From Conoideocrella luteorostrata (taxonomy: Eukaryota; Ascomycota; Sordariomycetes; Hypocreales; Clavicipitaceae), in NCBI GenBank assembly GCA_032433595.1, contig JASWJB010000573.1, positions 1 through 15,352 on the forward strand: a stretch of 15,352 nucleotides of DNA, written 5' to 3'. The translations under genes were made by a program, and so were the position numbers. A model generated the notes under the pieces. That model did no database searches. It saw nothing but the letters and a program-made list of their open reading frames with translations, and was not told where the DNA came from. Shown here one piece after another: positions 1 through 7,919 of the stretch; within the stretch, counting starts at the first letter, position 1; the number at the start of each line of letters is the position of its first letter.

Positions 1-16
1 GTGTGTGTGTGTGTGT
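1..16. repeat. (GT)8 microsatellite at the window edge
   Basis: Eight uninterrupted GT units open the window, followed by an imperfect GT-rich tail to about position 27. The tract may extend beyond the edge. It carries no coding signal. Confidence 0.9.
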
Positions 17-445
17 CTGCGTGTGTGGGAAACAAAACAGGATGTGATCAGATTGATATCGGCATTTACAGAACCCGGGCGGCCTTGCCCATCTTGCAAG
101 CTGCAAAGAGGACGGCCCGGCCCCCAATTGATAAGGTTCAGCGGATTGCACTGCAAAAGGGCAAAAACGTGGTTTATAGATTCTAGACAGGGAGCGCAGC
201 GTCATGCCCGTGGTTAGCAGGTTTGCCCAATCCGGCAGAACGGGTAACTGGAAGCACGACCGATTTGAGAAATGCATCTTCCTGACGAGGGCTGTGTAAC
301 ATGCAGCATGAAAGAAGACAAGAACTAGAAAATACGGACTATTTTGGCAACCTTGGGTATATCCGGTACTGAGATGCAGCTGGTAAATGCCGGGAATATC
401 AGGGACATCAGTCGGCAAAGCAAAGAGTAAAGAAAAAAGCAAAGC

Positions 446-463
446 AAAAGCAAAAGCAAAAGC
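446..463 (+). repeat. (AAAAGC)3 inside a purine-rich tract
   Basis: Three perfect AAAAGC hexamers at 446-451, 452-457 and 458-463, preceded by related AAAGC and GCAAAG units from about 416. The whole 416-480 block is A/G-rich on the plus strand. Confidence 0.85.
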
Positions 464-513
464 AGATGCAAGAGTGAGAGTCATCGCCAGCCAGGGTGGT
501 AAAGCGGGTGGTG

Positions 514-522
514 TACTCCGTA
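514..522 (+). repeat. TACTCCGTA element, copy 1
   Basis: Exact TACTCCGTA, one of five exact copies in the window. It lies in the gene-free 5' region. Confidence 0.8.
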
Positions 523-1137
523 TGATGCCCGGGGTTTAACGAGCAGAGAGGGCAAGAAGAGGAAAAGCGCCGTGAAGTTTCTGATACGATGGACAGATTC
601 CTTCACCGCAGCAAAGACAATGGACTGAGAAGTTTCGAGTAACCTGGGTTCCTGCATCTGAGACAGCAAGCAACAGCCTGGAAGAGACCGAGTTGTGCAA
701 CGCGTGCTCGTTGACCAATGGAACTGGTGTCGGTCGGTACCTGGCGAGTACCAGTAGCGCCCGGAACCAAAATCTTGTTGATTGATCAGTCCAAAAATTT
801 CAACCCCCCGAGCAGGACGACTTTGGGGTCCGGATGGCGAAGCACTGCAGGGAAAAACTTGGTCTTGCTGCTGGCCGCCAGCATGTGAACCCCGACCAGC
901 TAGCGGTTAGCAGCTCAGCAGGGAGAATCAACGCCCGGAATCAAGACATTGCCAGGGTCACTTATAGGAACCTTTTGTAGCCCAATAGCTGAATACATAA
1001 GTGTGGATCTGAGGCTGCCAAGGCTCCCTGCTCCGGGAAGAGATGTTCAGCCAGCGAAAGGTAGGGGGACTGGGGGATCGGTGGTGATCATCCAGACACA
1101 CGACTCGTTGCGATTCATTGTTGGGGCGGTCGTTTAT

Positions 1138-1157
1138 GGAGTACAAGCTACTCCGTA
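1138..1157 (+). repeat. TACTCCGTA copy 2 with inverted partner
   Basis: The exact 9-mer is at 1149-1157. A perfect inverted partner, GGAGTA at 1138-1143, lies upstream across the 5-nt spacer CAAGC, so GGAGTA and TACTCC could form a 6-bp hairpin stem. Confidence 0.75.
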
Positions 1158-1471
1158 CGGGCGTTGGTATCTGGAGAGAGAGACCCTTCAGGGCTGGGCT
1201 GGCTGGGTTGGCCGATTTAGACGTAAGTGCCTCCCCTCGCGACCGACGGGGATGTAGAGCTGTACCCTTGTGCAGCTCGGCACCCTGCCCCAGCTTGCCG
1301 TTGGATTGGAGGCGTTGTAAGGTTCCCGCCCGCTCAGACATCCGGATTATGAACTGAATTGCTGCATGGTTCAAGGTTGGTCGAGGGACTGAGCGGCATG
1401 TATAGGTTGCACGCAAACCATCCCGCGGCGAATGCTACCTTGTTGTCGGTTAATGGTTTACGAGATGACTA

Positions 1472-1480
1472 TACTCCGTA
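1472..1480 (+). repeat. TACTCCGTA element, copy 3
   Basis: Exact TACTCCGTA in intergenic DNA. Variants with one or two changes occur at 1929-1937 (TACTCCGCA), 1953-1961 (TACTCCGGC) and, inverted, at 2127-2135 (TGCGGAGTA). Confidence 0.8.
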
Positions 1481-3234
1481 ATGATGCGCACTCGGGATAA
1501 TTCTATACCACCTAGATAGTCGCTTGCACCGCCTGCATCATTGGAACTTCCACCAACATAATACAACAAGCCACAAAAGTCTGTTTAAACTTGCTGCACC
1601 GTGACCTCAACAAGCAGCTTGGACGGAGCCATGTCGACTGCTCGGGATTCGGGATGGGCAAAGGGCATTGATACTAGTAAGTGAATGGCGAAGATACATT
1701 CCCTCCCACTGGTGCCACATTGGCACGGCAGTATGCAATGCACTTTCTGCGATGAAAGCCCTAGGGTCTTGGTCTGGCGGTAATGGGTGGGTGGTGGTCA
1801 CTGACCTTCTGGCCCCCTATTGCGTCGTCAGTATCCGTCAAGAAGTTCTAATGACCGTGGCGCAATCAATTTCCGAAGTCAATTTAACAACCAGCTGCGT
1901 ATGGGGGATTAGGAGAACGTTGTCTAGTTACTCCGCACTCCATATTTGCATGTACTCCGGCCCCCGTACCGTCGTATTGTACGGGATCAAATCCAAATAA
2001 TGACTCGTGGTGGAGAAAACTGTCGCGTCCCGTCCCATCGGTCCACTTAAGAAAATCTGGACCATGCGATAGTTATTAATGTCTGTCATGGAAGAGAACG
2101 GGCGTATGTTACATCGCAAACTACCCTGCGGAGTACACAGGATTGACAGAGGAGAGCTGTGATATGTGTTGGTATACACCATGTGCTCAACTTCATCACA
2201 TATACGCAGGACAGAGTATACACTATGGTTATTCCGTGCAAGTTCAAGTGCAACTGCAAATGCTGATAAGTTATGGGTAACAACGAAAGCCAACCAGAAA
2301 TCCTAATTCCGGCTGTCTGTTTGCTTCAGCCCGTCTCTTTTTTTGCCTGACCCAGATCCATGGGACGGGACAGGCGGAAATCGGTACCGTCAGGCAGTCC
2401 GGACGATTTTTTCTTTCTGAGGCTTGCCTCGACAGTCTCAATTGGCCAGGAATAAAGCTATGCAAGATGTGTTCTGGTCGTCGGCACTTTATTATTTAGT
2501 CTTCTTACGCGCACGGCCCGGACATCTATCGCGAGCGTTCACCTTGCGACATGGCGCTTGGCAGGCGTGCTGCGAAGACTTCGAGTGGTTCGTTTGGTGG
2601 TGGGCTGCTTTGTGGTGCCACGAACGGGACCATCGACTTTTGAGTAAGATGCAGCCAAGCGTCAGTCGACGTAGACTGGTGGAAGTGGATTGAACGTGCA
2701 TTGCTGTTACTTGATCGGCGTCTCAATGTAGAGGGTGATGCTGTCGTTACGTTGACATGATGGAGAGGAAAGTTGGCTGGTGTAGCTGTCGCAAGCGGGC
2801 TGCTTTGGTCTAGTCTGCGAAATTTGTCAGGGTGCATTGCGTTCGAACTCTGCACCCGAACAGAGCGAGATATTGCTGATATTTGCAGGGACCAGGGTTA
2901 GAATCAAGACTTGCTCCTCCGCAGCTCGACCACCAGCACAACGTTAGAATAGTACCGGCCCAATTCGTGAGTTGCAGTGCAGCAGTCATGTGAAATCGAC
3001 GCCAGCTAGCCTCAGGCAGAGGGCTTGAATGCTTGAACGTGCGGTTCCATTCTGCCCTTTTTCACCTTATCGTGAGCCCTGTCCCTGTTTGCCCCCATCC
3101 TCGCCCCGTCTGGCCCACTTCCCTCGACTTCGACATTTGATATGCCTCGCCGCCTGGCCCCCTTTATTACCTTCGCCGAAGTTCACCAGACAGACACAGT
3201 GGCTGCTGGGCCTCTCGCCGTCCAATGAAGCTCC

Positions 3235-3612
3235 TTACCAACATAGGTAGGCCCTGTCGTGCCTGTGGACAAAGAGCTCTCCGCTTTTCAACCTGCTCCC
3301 CGCCCCATCACAGAGATAGCCTGCGGGTTCCCCAATGGCACGGAGATAGGTATGATCTGGGACAAGCTCGGCTCCGCGCCATGTCATGACCTGATGATTG
3401 CGGGATCGGCTGTGGATTGAAGCTACCACCTACTCTGGGTGCACCTGACAGTCAGGACAGTCCTGGCGGTGCGTGCGAACGGCGAGGGAAACAACGAGTT
3501 CGTCCTAGTGGCGATTGAGCCAGAATAGCCGTACCTCCTGACGACGGGCCGTCCGGGAAGCGGAGTGGCAGCCGAAGAGGAGGGCGATGGAGAGGAGGCT
3601 GCATATCTGCAT
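3235..3612 (-). pseudogene. Possible small secreted protein, interrupted or cryptically spliced
   Basis: On the minus strand an ATG at 3612 begins a short frame whose first 20 or so residues look like a signal peptide: a hydrophobic core ICSLLSIALLFG, then a small-residue SAS site, then basic residues. 19 of its first 26 codons end in C or T, as expected in fungal genes. The frame stops at TAG 3505-3507. The same frame then runs 3504-3445 with 16 of 20 codons ending in C or T and a CPDC motif, stops at TAG 3430-3432, and continues open to TAA 3235-3237. A GTACGG donor-like site at 3534 exists, but the phase-preserving intron to 3505 would be only 30 nt, which is too short. I do not recognise a family. 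It could be a decayed gene, a gene with introns I have mis-set, or chance; the plus strand is also partly open here in the same codon register. Confidence 0.25.
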
Positions 3613-3815
3613 GCAGCGGCCGGGTTGATGGATGACATCCTGCTAAGGTAGTATTGTTTTGTAGAGACTAGAGGCCAACCACGGGCCTATATTATGTGAT
3701 GTGTGGATATGAATTGGCGTATCTGAGTGTACACAAGACGTAGCATGCTGTCAACAGCTGGTGTAGCTTTGGTGTAGCTCTCCAGTCCAATTGGCCTGAT
3801 TTGACCTGGTTCGGC

Positions 3816-3835
3816 TCGACTCGACTCGACTTGAC
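3816..3835 (+). repeat. (TCGAC)3-TTGAC pentamer repeat
   Basis: Three perfect TCGAC units at 3816-3830 followed by a one-mismatch TTGAC unit. Non-coding. Confidence 0.8.
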
Positions 3836-4264
3836 TGCGGCTGGTGGTGGTCAACTAGTGTGCCTCGTCTAATGTCATCCTCGCAGCCTGCTTTGGCGGA
3901 CCAAATTCCGTGCAGTATATAGTACATGGCCGTTCGGGTCTGGTACCGGATTCCTGGTTGGCTTGCCTATATTATTTTCCGCTTCCTCCGAGAGTCTGGT
4001 CTTGCCATTTTTCAACTTGACCAACTTGCACAGCTGAATGCACATTATCTCGATCTTTCAGACATGAGTTGCCGGGCAATTTGACGTTCGTTTCATTTGG
4101 CTGCTTGATATTTGCTGCCAACACCACGAAGCTATCCGTCTCACCCTGAAGTACGCTGATACACCCGCGCCTGCGTTTTCGTCGTTTCTCCAGCAGTCGG
4201 GATTTCATCGGACCAGTGGCCTGACGTCTAGGCAGCTCTTTCCTCAATCTTCATAGATCTGTAT

Positions 4265-4286
4265 CGACTACGACTACGACTACGAC
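4265..4286 (+). repeat. (CGACTA)3-CGAC hexamer repeat
   Basis: Three perfect CGACTA units plus a partial fourth, in the upstream region of the otubain gene. Confidence 0.85.
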
Positions 4287-4743
4287 GTCCTCTCTCTGCC
4301 CAAAAGCCTCCTCCTTGCATTTAATCAATTAGTTTTGTGCCTCTTGCTCAGTCCAACGAGCATTGCAGCAATATCCAGTTTCAGCTGGTCGTCGCTGCTC
4401 CTCAATCCCCGGTGGTGTCGATCTGCCGAAACGCCGTATTACTGCTCGCCTCGAACCCGAGTTGTGCAACATCAGACGGCGCGTCCTGCGCACAAAACTC
4501 GAGGATTGACGGATTCCAACTCTGGCCAGCATTCACATTATTTGCCACCGCCATCGTCGGTCATTTTGTACCCTACTGAACGAGAAAGGATCACGACGCT
4601 TCAACGGCTCAGGACTCGCTAATCTGCCAATCAGACGTATCTCCACTGTCAACCACCAAATCCCATCTCCCATCATCCAAAACGCCAACGCCGATCATCA
4701 GACTCCGCCGAGCACCAGACACCAGGCACCAGTCGGCCCACGC

Positions 4744-4833
4744 ATGGTATTGCATATATTGATTCGCCAACACCCGTGCTGCTTGCTCTTGAACATAGAT
4801 ATCATCGAGGTTCGCAGACAAGGCTCTGACTAG
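4744..4833 (+). promoter_or_regulatory. Upstream ORF in the presumed otubain leader
   Basis: An ATG at 4744 opens a 29-codon frame ending at TAG 4831-4833. It is the last ATG on the plus strand before the otubain start at 5221. If transcription starts upstream of 4744 this would be a uORF; if it starts downstream it is irrelevant. The transcription start is unknown. Confidence 0.3.
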
Positions 4834-5220
4834 CTTACGGATACTACCGCACCTAAAGGTTCGCTCTTTGTCTTGGTCTTGGGGGCTAGGCTCCACCCAC
4901 ACAAGGAGAGTGTCAAGTCAGCGAGGTTTGTCTGGAACAGAGTAGTCCGTGACTACTCCGTACAGAGTAGCTTAACTACCTGCGTACCCTTACACAGACC
5001 TCACCTTACACAACCCAACCGACTCGAGCAAACAGCAACTAACTGGACCGGACAACGATCCAGCTGCACGCCAGACCTGCTGGTACCCGATCGACCAAGC
5101 CCACCAGCACAGGCAATTACACGTTCCTGTACTCCGTGGCCACCGTCCCCCATCTCAATTCTTGAACGCACTCTCTTTCCTCTTTTCCTCCTTCCATCAT
5201 TCCTTCTACGAGGCGGCGGC
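4834..5220 (+). promoter_or_regulatory. ATG-free leader of the otubain gene
   Basis: The 387 nt before the otubain ATG contain no plus-strand ATG at all. They are C/T- and C/A-rich, with pyrimidine runs at about 5160-5210, as expected of a long fungal 5' UTR. The otubain frame stays open upstream to about 4873, but that extension starts at TTG, reads as low-complexity sequence, and includes TACTCCGTA, so I treat it as leader and not protein. Confidence 0.5.
4941..4970 (+). repeat. Overlapping inverted repeats around TACTCCGTA copy 4
   Basis: AGTAGTC at 4941-4947 pairs with GACTACT at 4951-4957 across a 3-nt loop. CTACTC at 4953-4958 can instead pair with GAGTAG at 4965-4970 across a 6-nt loop. 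The two stems share bases and exclude each other. The exact TACTCCGTA is at 4954-4962. The block lies in the presumed 5' leader of the otubain gene. A one-mismatch copy, TACTCCGTG, follows at 5130-5138. Confidence 0.65.
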
Positions 5221-7407
5221 ATGTTCCAGCCTCAACCAACTCCATTTGCCTCGTCTGCTTTGTTTTCGAGTTTGCCCTCATCTTATGGCCTAAACTTTCC
5301 ACCTGTCTTCGGTCTGCCCCAAGACGCACATGCGGGAGACGGGGAGCAGCTGGGCCCCACTCACCGAGGATTGACAGAACAATTCATGGCTCACAGCCAG
5401 ATCGTCACCCATACCCATCGCCACAGTGGTCCGTCTACTGGCTCCGCGTCATTGTCTGGTGCCACAGCCGCAGCGCTCCACCCTCAACAGCAACAGCACT
5501 TTCATTCAAGCCAACGATTGCTACCAACACAACACCCTTCACCACAGGAAACCCTGTCTGGTGATAACAGCTCACACCAGCATCAGCCCAGGCCGGCTAG
5601 AAAGATGGAGGGGCAGGATAGCCACGACATGGTGGCCCAGCAAGAGGCAGCTAGAGACTACCAGCCTGATCTCCAAGTAAGCCGAATTACACTCAGTGAT
5701 TAGGAGCTCGACCACTCGCAAACTCTCGCGGGGAGGTGACTGGTTCGTTGCGACTGCCATACGACTGACACACGCAAACTTGAACAGGGTCCTCTAATCG
5801 GAGACAAACTTCCCAGTCTCGCCATAGCTCACGAATACGCCAAGGCCGATCCAGTGTATATTGAGAAGACTGAGGTAAGTGTTGCAGATTGCGACGTCCG
5901 CTCCATTGAGCCCGGTTCTACACTGGTCCTTTGAGGCTCGTACTAACTGCAATGGTCTTTTTTAAACCCGTTACTAGACCTTACCCCAAACCTACTCGCA
6001 CTATCGCCCCATTCAAGGTGATGGCAATTGCGGCTGGAGAGGTATGTTTCTGCCATCCCAGTGATTGACAAGTCAAACCCACGCATATATATGGCATGGC
6101 TTAGCCTTCAACTAACTGATCATATCTTGCCAGCCATTGGATTTTCTTACTTCGAGAAGCTTATCGAGCGCGGTGACTCAGCCCAGGTTGAAGGAGAAGT
6201 AGCTCGTCTAAAGAGCCTGTATCATCTTATTGCTAATGTCGGGCGCTATAACTACTTTGAAGCGTTTGCCGAAGAAGTGATCGACCTTTTGCTTGCTATT
6301 GCGCCAATTGTCAGCGAACAAGAATCTGCAAAAGCTCTTATTCATCAGAGATGGAATGACAGTGGCGTGGAACCGAGTCTTATTTACTTCTTCCGTGTCC
6401 TTGCTGGCACGTTTCTCAAGGCAAATGCTGCAACATATGAGCCATTCATACCCGAAGGCCAGAGCATTGCTGTGTATTGTAGCCAAAATATCGATGCCGT
6501 CAACCGGGAGATTGAGCACATAGGAATCGTTGCTTTAGTCAATATCCTTCTCAAGCCAGTCGGCTTCGTCCTGGAGATTGCGTACCTAGATCGGAGTGCA
6601 GGCAGCCAAGTCAATCAATATCGCGTTCCCGAAGAAGAGAATGAGGAAGACGTCACTGAAATGGGTTCTATCATCTATCTTCTCTACAGGCCCGACCACT
6701 ACGACATTTTGTATCGATCGCCACCTCCAGTAACAACGTCTCCGCACCATTTGTCTGTAGACATCAACCGAGCTACAGAGTTCAACCACAATACAGCATT
6801 CGCAGGTACGCCCAGCAACATGGGTGCGTTTGCATCGATCAACTTTGGGACATTGACTCTGATCCCAGGGCTCAGCGCCGGGGAGGATGAAGGACTAGCC
6901 GGAATGATGCCCCTCCCGTCAGCATCTACAGCAACTAGTCCAATTATTAACGGCAGTTTCTCTCCAACCCAACCGGACCCATGGATGGCCCAATATGCAT
7001 CAGACGTGCAATCCATCAAGAAAGAACCCGCCTCACAGCCGCCGCCTGCGATTGCGACAGTACAGCACCCATCCCCGTCTTCTTCGATTACTCCGACAAC
7101 ACCACAATGCCCAACTTCGTCAATGATTCCCGTATCGACGAATATTGGCGCACCACAACTTTCTCCACATTTACCAACGGCCGAGGGAGCTGGGTATCCC
7201 ATCCGCTTTAGCCCTCATCAGCTAGAGTACGAAAATAATAGTTTCCCCGAGCCAACGTTTCAAGTGACGACAACTACGTTTAAAAACAGTATTTGGAATC
7301 GAGCGCACTATGGCAATCCGGACTTTCAACCTGAAGAATTTGTTCCCGAGGTAAACAGTATAGACAACCGTTCGGCTGGAAGAAAAAAGGTCAGAAAAGA
7401 TTCTTGA
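5221..7407 (+). CDS. Otubain-type deubiquitinase (peptidase C65, OTU fold)
   Basis: This is predicted to be a cysteine isopeptidase that removes ubiquitin from proteins. Four exons, 5221-5676, 5788-5874, 5978-6041 and 6134-7407, encode 626 aa. Introns of 111, 103 and 92 nt have GTAAGC, GTAAGT and GTATGT donors; intron 2 has a perfect TACTAAC branch site. The N-terminal 140 or so residues are Q/H/S/P-rich and look disordered. The OTU core spans about 150-400: HYRPIQGDGNCGWRAIGF carries the catalytic Cys199 with Asp196, and RPDHYDILY supplies His391 and Asp393. The region EHIGIVAL...EIAYLDR between them is typical of otubains. A P/S/T-rich tail follows, then a basic C-terminus, GRKKVRKDS. IKKEP (497-501) fits a sumoylation consensus. 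At 626 aa it is much longer than animal OTUB1 (about 270 aa), and the tails make the difference. The start at 5221 is the first ATG for 474 nt. Family assignment is firm; substrate and chain preference are unknown. Confidence 0.93.
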
Positions 7408-7919
7408 CGACAACTTATATTTAAGTGCATTCTGCACTGCATTACAAAAAAAATTCCTTGGCCGGAGAACCAACGGTCGTAACTCATTTCTATGTAGCTA
7501 AAAACAATTCAGCACCTGTGTATCGCAGATATCATGCATTATCAAGTTAGAGATTGATAGGTCATTCATAAAAGAACTATAAAAGAAGAGCTCTATAAAC
7601 GTCGGCTTATGGGTTATGGCAGTTCACAACGACGGAAGAGTCTGTCGGATTTCGGCCGTCATGGTTCAAAGGCAGTAACGAAGATGGATAGTGTAGCAGA
7701 ATAAATTATATCAATTCGAGCATCAATGCAGTTCTACTTTTTGATCCCGTTTTCTTTCACGTTTCGTCGTTTGGCAAAACTTTGGAACCAGTCGATCTTT
7801 TGGCATGCCCGGCATTCGCTGTCGTGGCAGTGTTGTCCGATTCTATCAAGCGGTATCAAAGAAAATAGAGAATATGCCCAGCGACAGCACCTGCTATCCA
7901 GCTGTGCTGCAGGTTTGAC
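7408..7919. other. Convergent intergenic spacer
   Basis: A/T-richer 3' region shared by the convergent otubain (plus) and ABC transporter (minus) genes. It contains A-rich runs at about 7444-7452 and one plus-strand AATAAA. I see no gene, and no TTTATT that would give a canonical AATAAA for the minus-strand transcript. Confidence 0.7.
7700..7705 (+). terminator. AATAAA polyadenylation-type signal
   Basis: Canonical AATAAA 293 nt after the otubain stop codon. Fungal poly(A) signals are degenerate, so the actual cleavage site may be nearer the stop. Confidence 0.35.

Larger units (their letters stand above)
28..3200. other. Gene-free intergenic stretch
   Basis: I see no defensible gene in this stretch. 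The longest open frames (958-1416 minus, 152 codons; 1668-2000 plus, 110 codons; 1928-2293 minus, 121 codons; 2526-2855 minus, 109 codons) show no recognisable domain, no signal peptide and no convincing codon bias. Several run across copies of the TACTCCGTA element, which otherwise lies in non-coding DNA. No tRNA, rRNA or transposon ends were recognised. It holds short repeats and hairpins listed separately. A very small or multi-exon orphan gene cannot be excluded by eye. Confidence 0.6.
3640..4743. other. Non-coding region upstream of the otubain gene
   Basis: I see no gene here. Short open frames such as 3972-4247 minus (91 codons) and 4335-4622 plus (95 codons) show nothing recognisable. 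There is a TATA-like GTATATAG at 3915-3922, several short tandem repeats and C/T-rich stretches from about 4290. Parts may be promoter or distal 5' leader of the downstream plus-strand gene; no transcription start can be fixed from sequence. Confidence 0.5.

Noticed and set aside
958..1416. 152-codon minus-strand open frame
   Set aside because: No domain, signal peptide or codon bias seen, and it spans an intergenic TACTCCGTA copy. A chance frame is likelier.
1668..2293. Overlapping 110- and 121-codon frames on opposite strands
   Set aside because: Both contain variants of the dispersed element and show no protein-family features.
2830..2860. GTTCGAACTC resembling a tRNA T-arm
   Set aside because: No matching acceptor, D or anticodon arms could be built around it.
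3247..3528. Plus-strand coding-like frame (3247-3349 joined to 3452-3528 by a GTATGA...CTGACAG intron)
   Set aside because: It reads plausibly but has no clear start exon, and its codons from 3448 on mostly lack C/T third positions, whereas the opposite strand there is strongly biased. It is kept only as a competing reading of the ambiguous fragment.
3760..3779. GGTGTAGCT repeated at 3760 and 3771, and again at 2779
   Set aside because: Only three short copies with no shared flanks or context; too weak to separate from chance.
4873..5220. N-terminal extension of the otubain frame
   Set aside because: It has no ATG (the frame begins with TTG) and reads as low-complexity leader sequence containing a TACTCCGTA copy. 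The first ATG is at 5221.
7578..7584. TATAAAA on the plus strand in the convergent spacer
   Set aside because: There is no plus-strand gene downstream; in an A/T-rich 3' region this is expected by chance.
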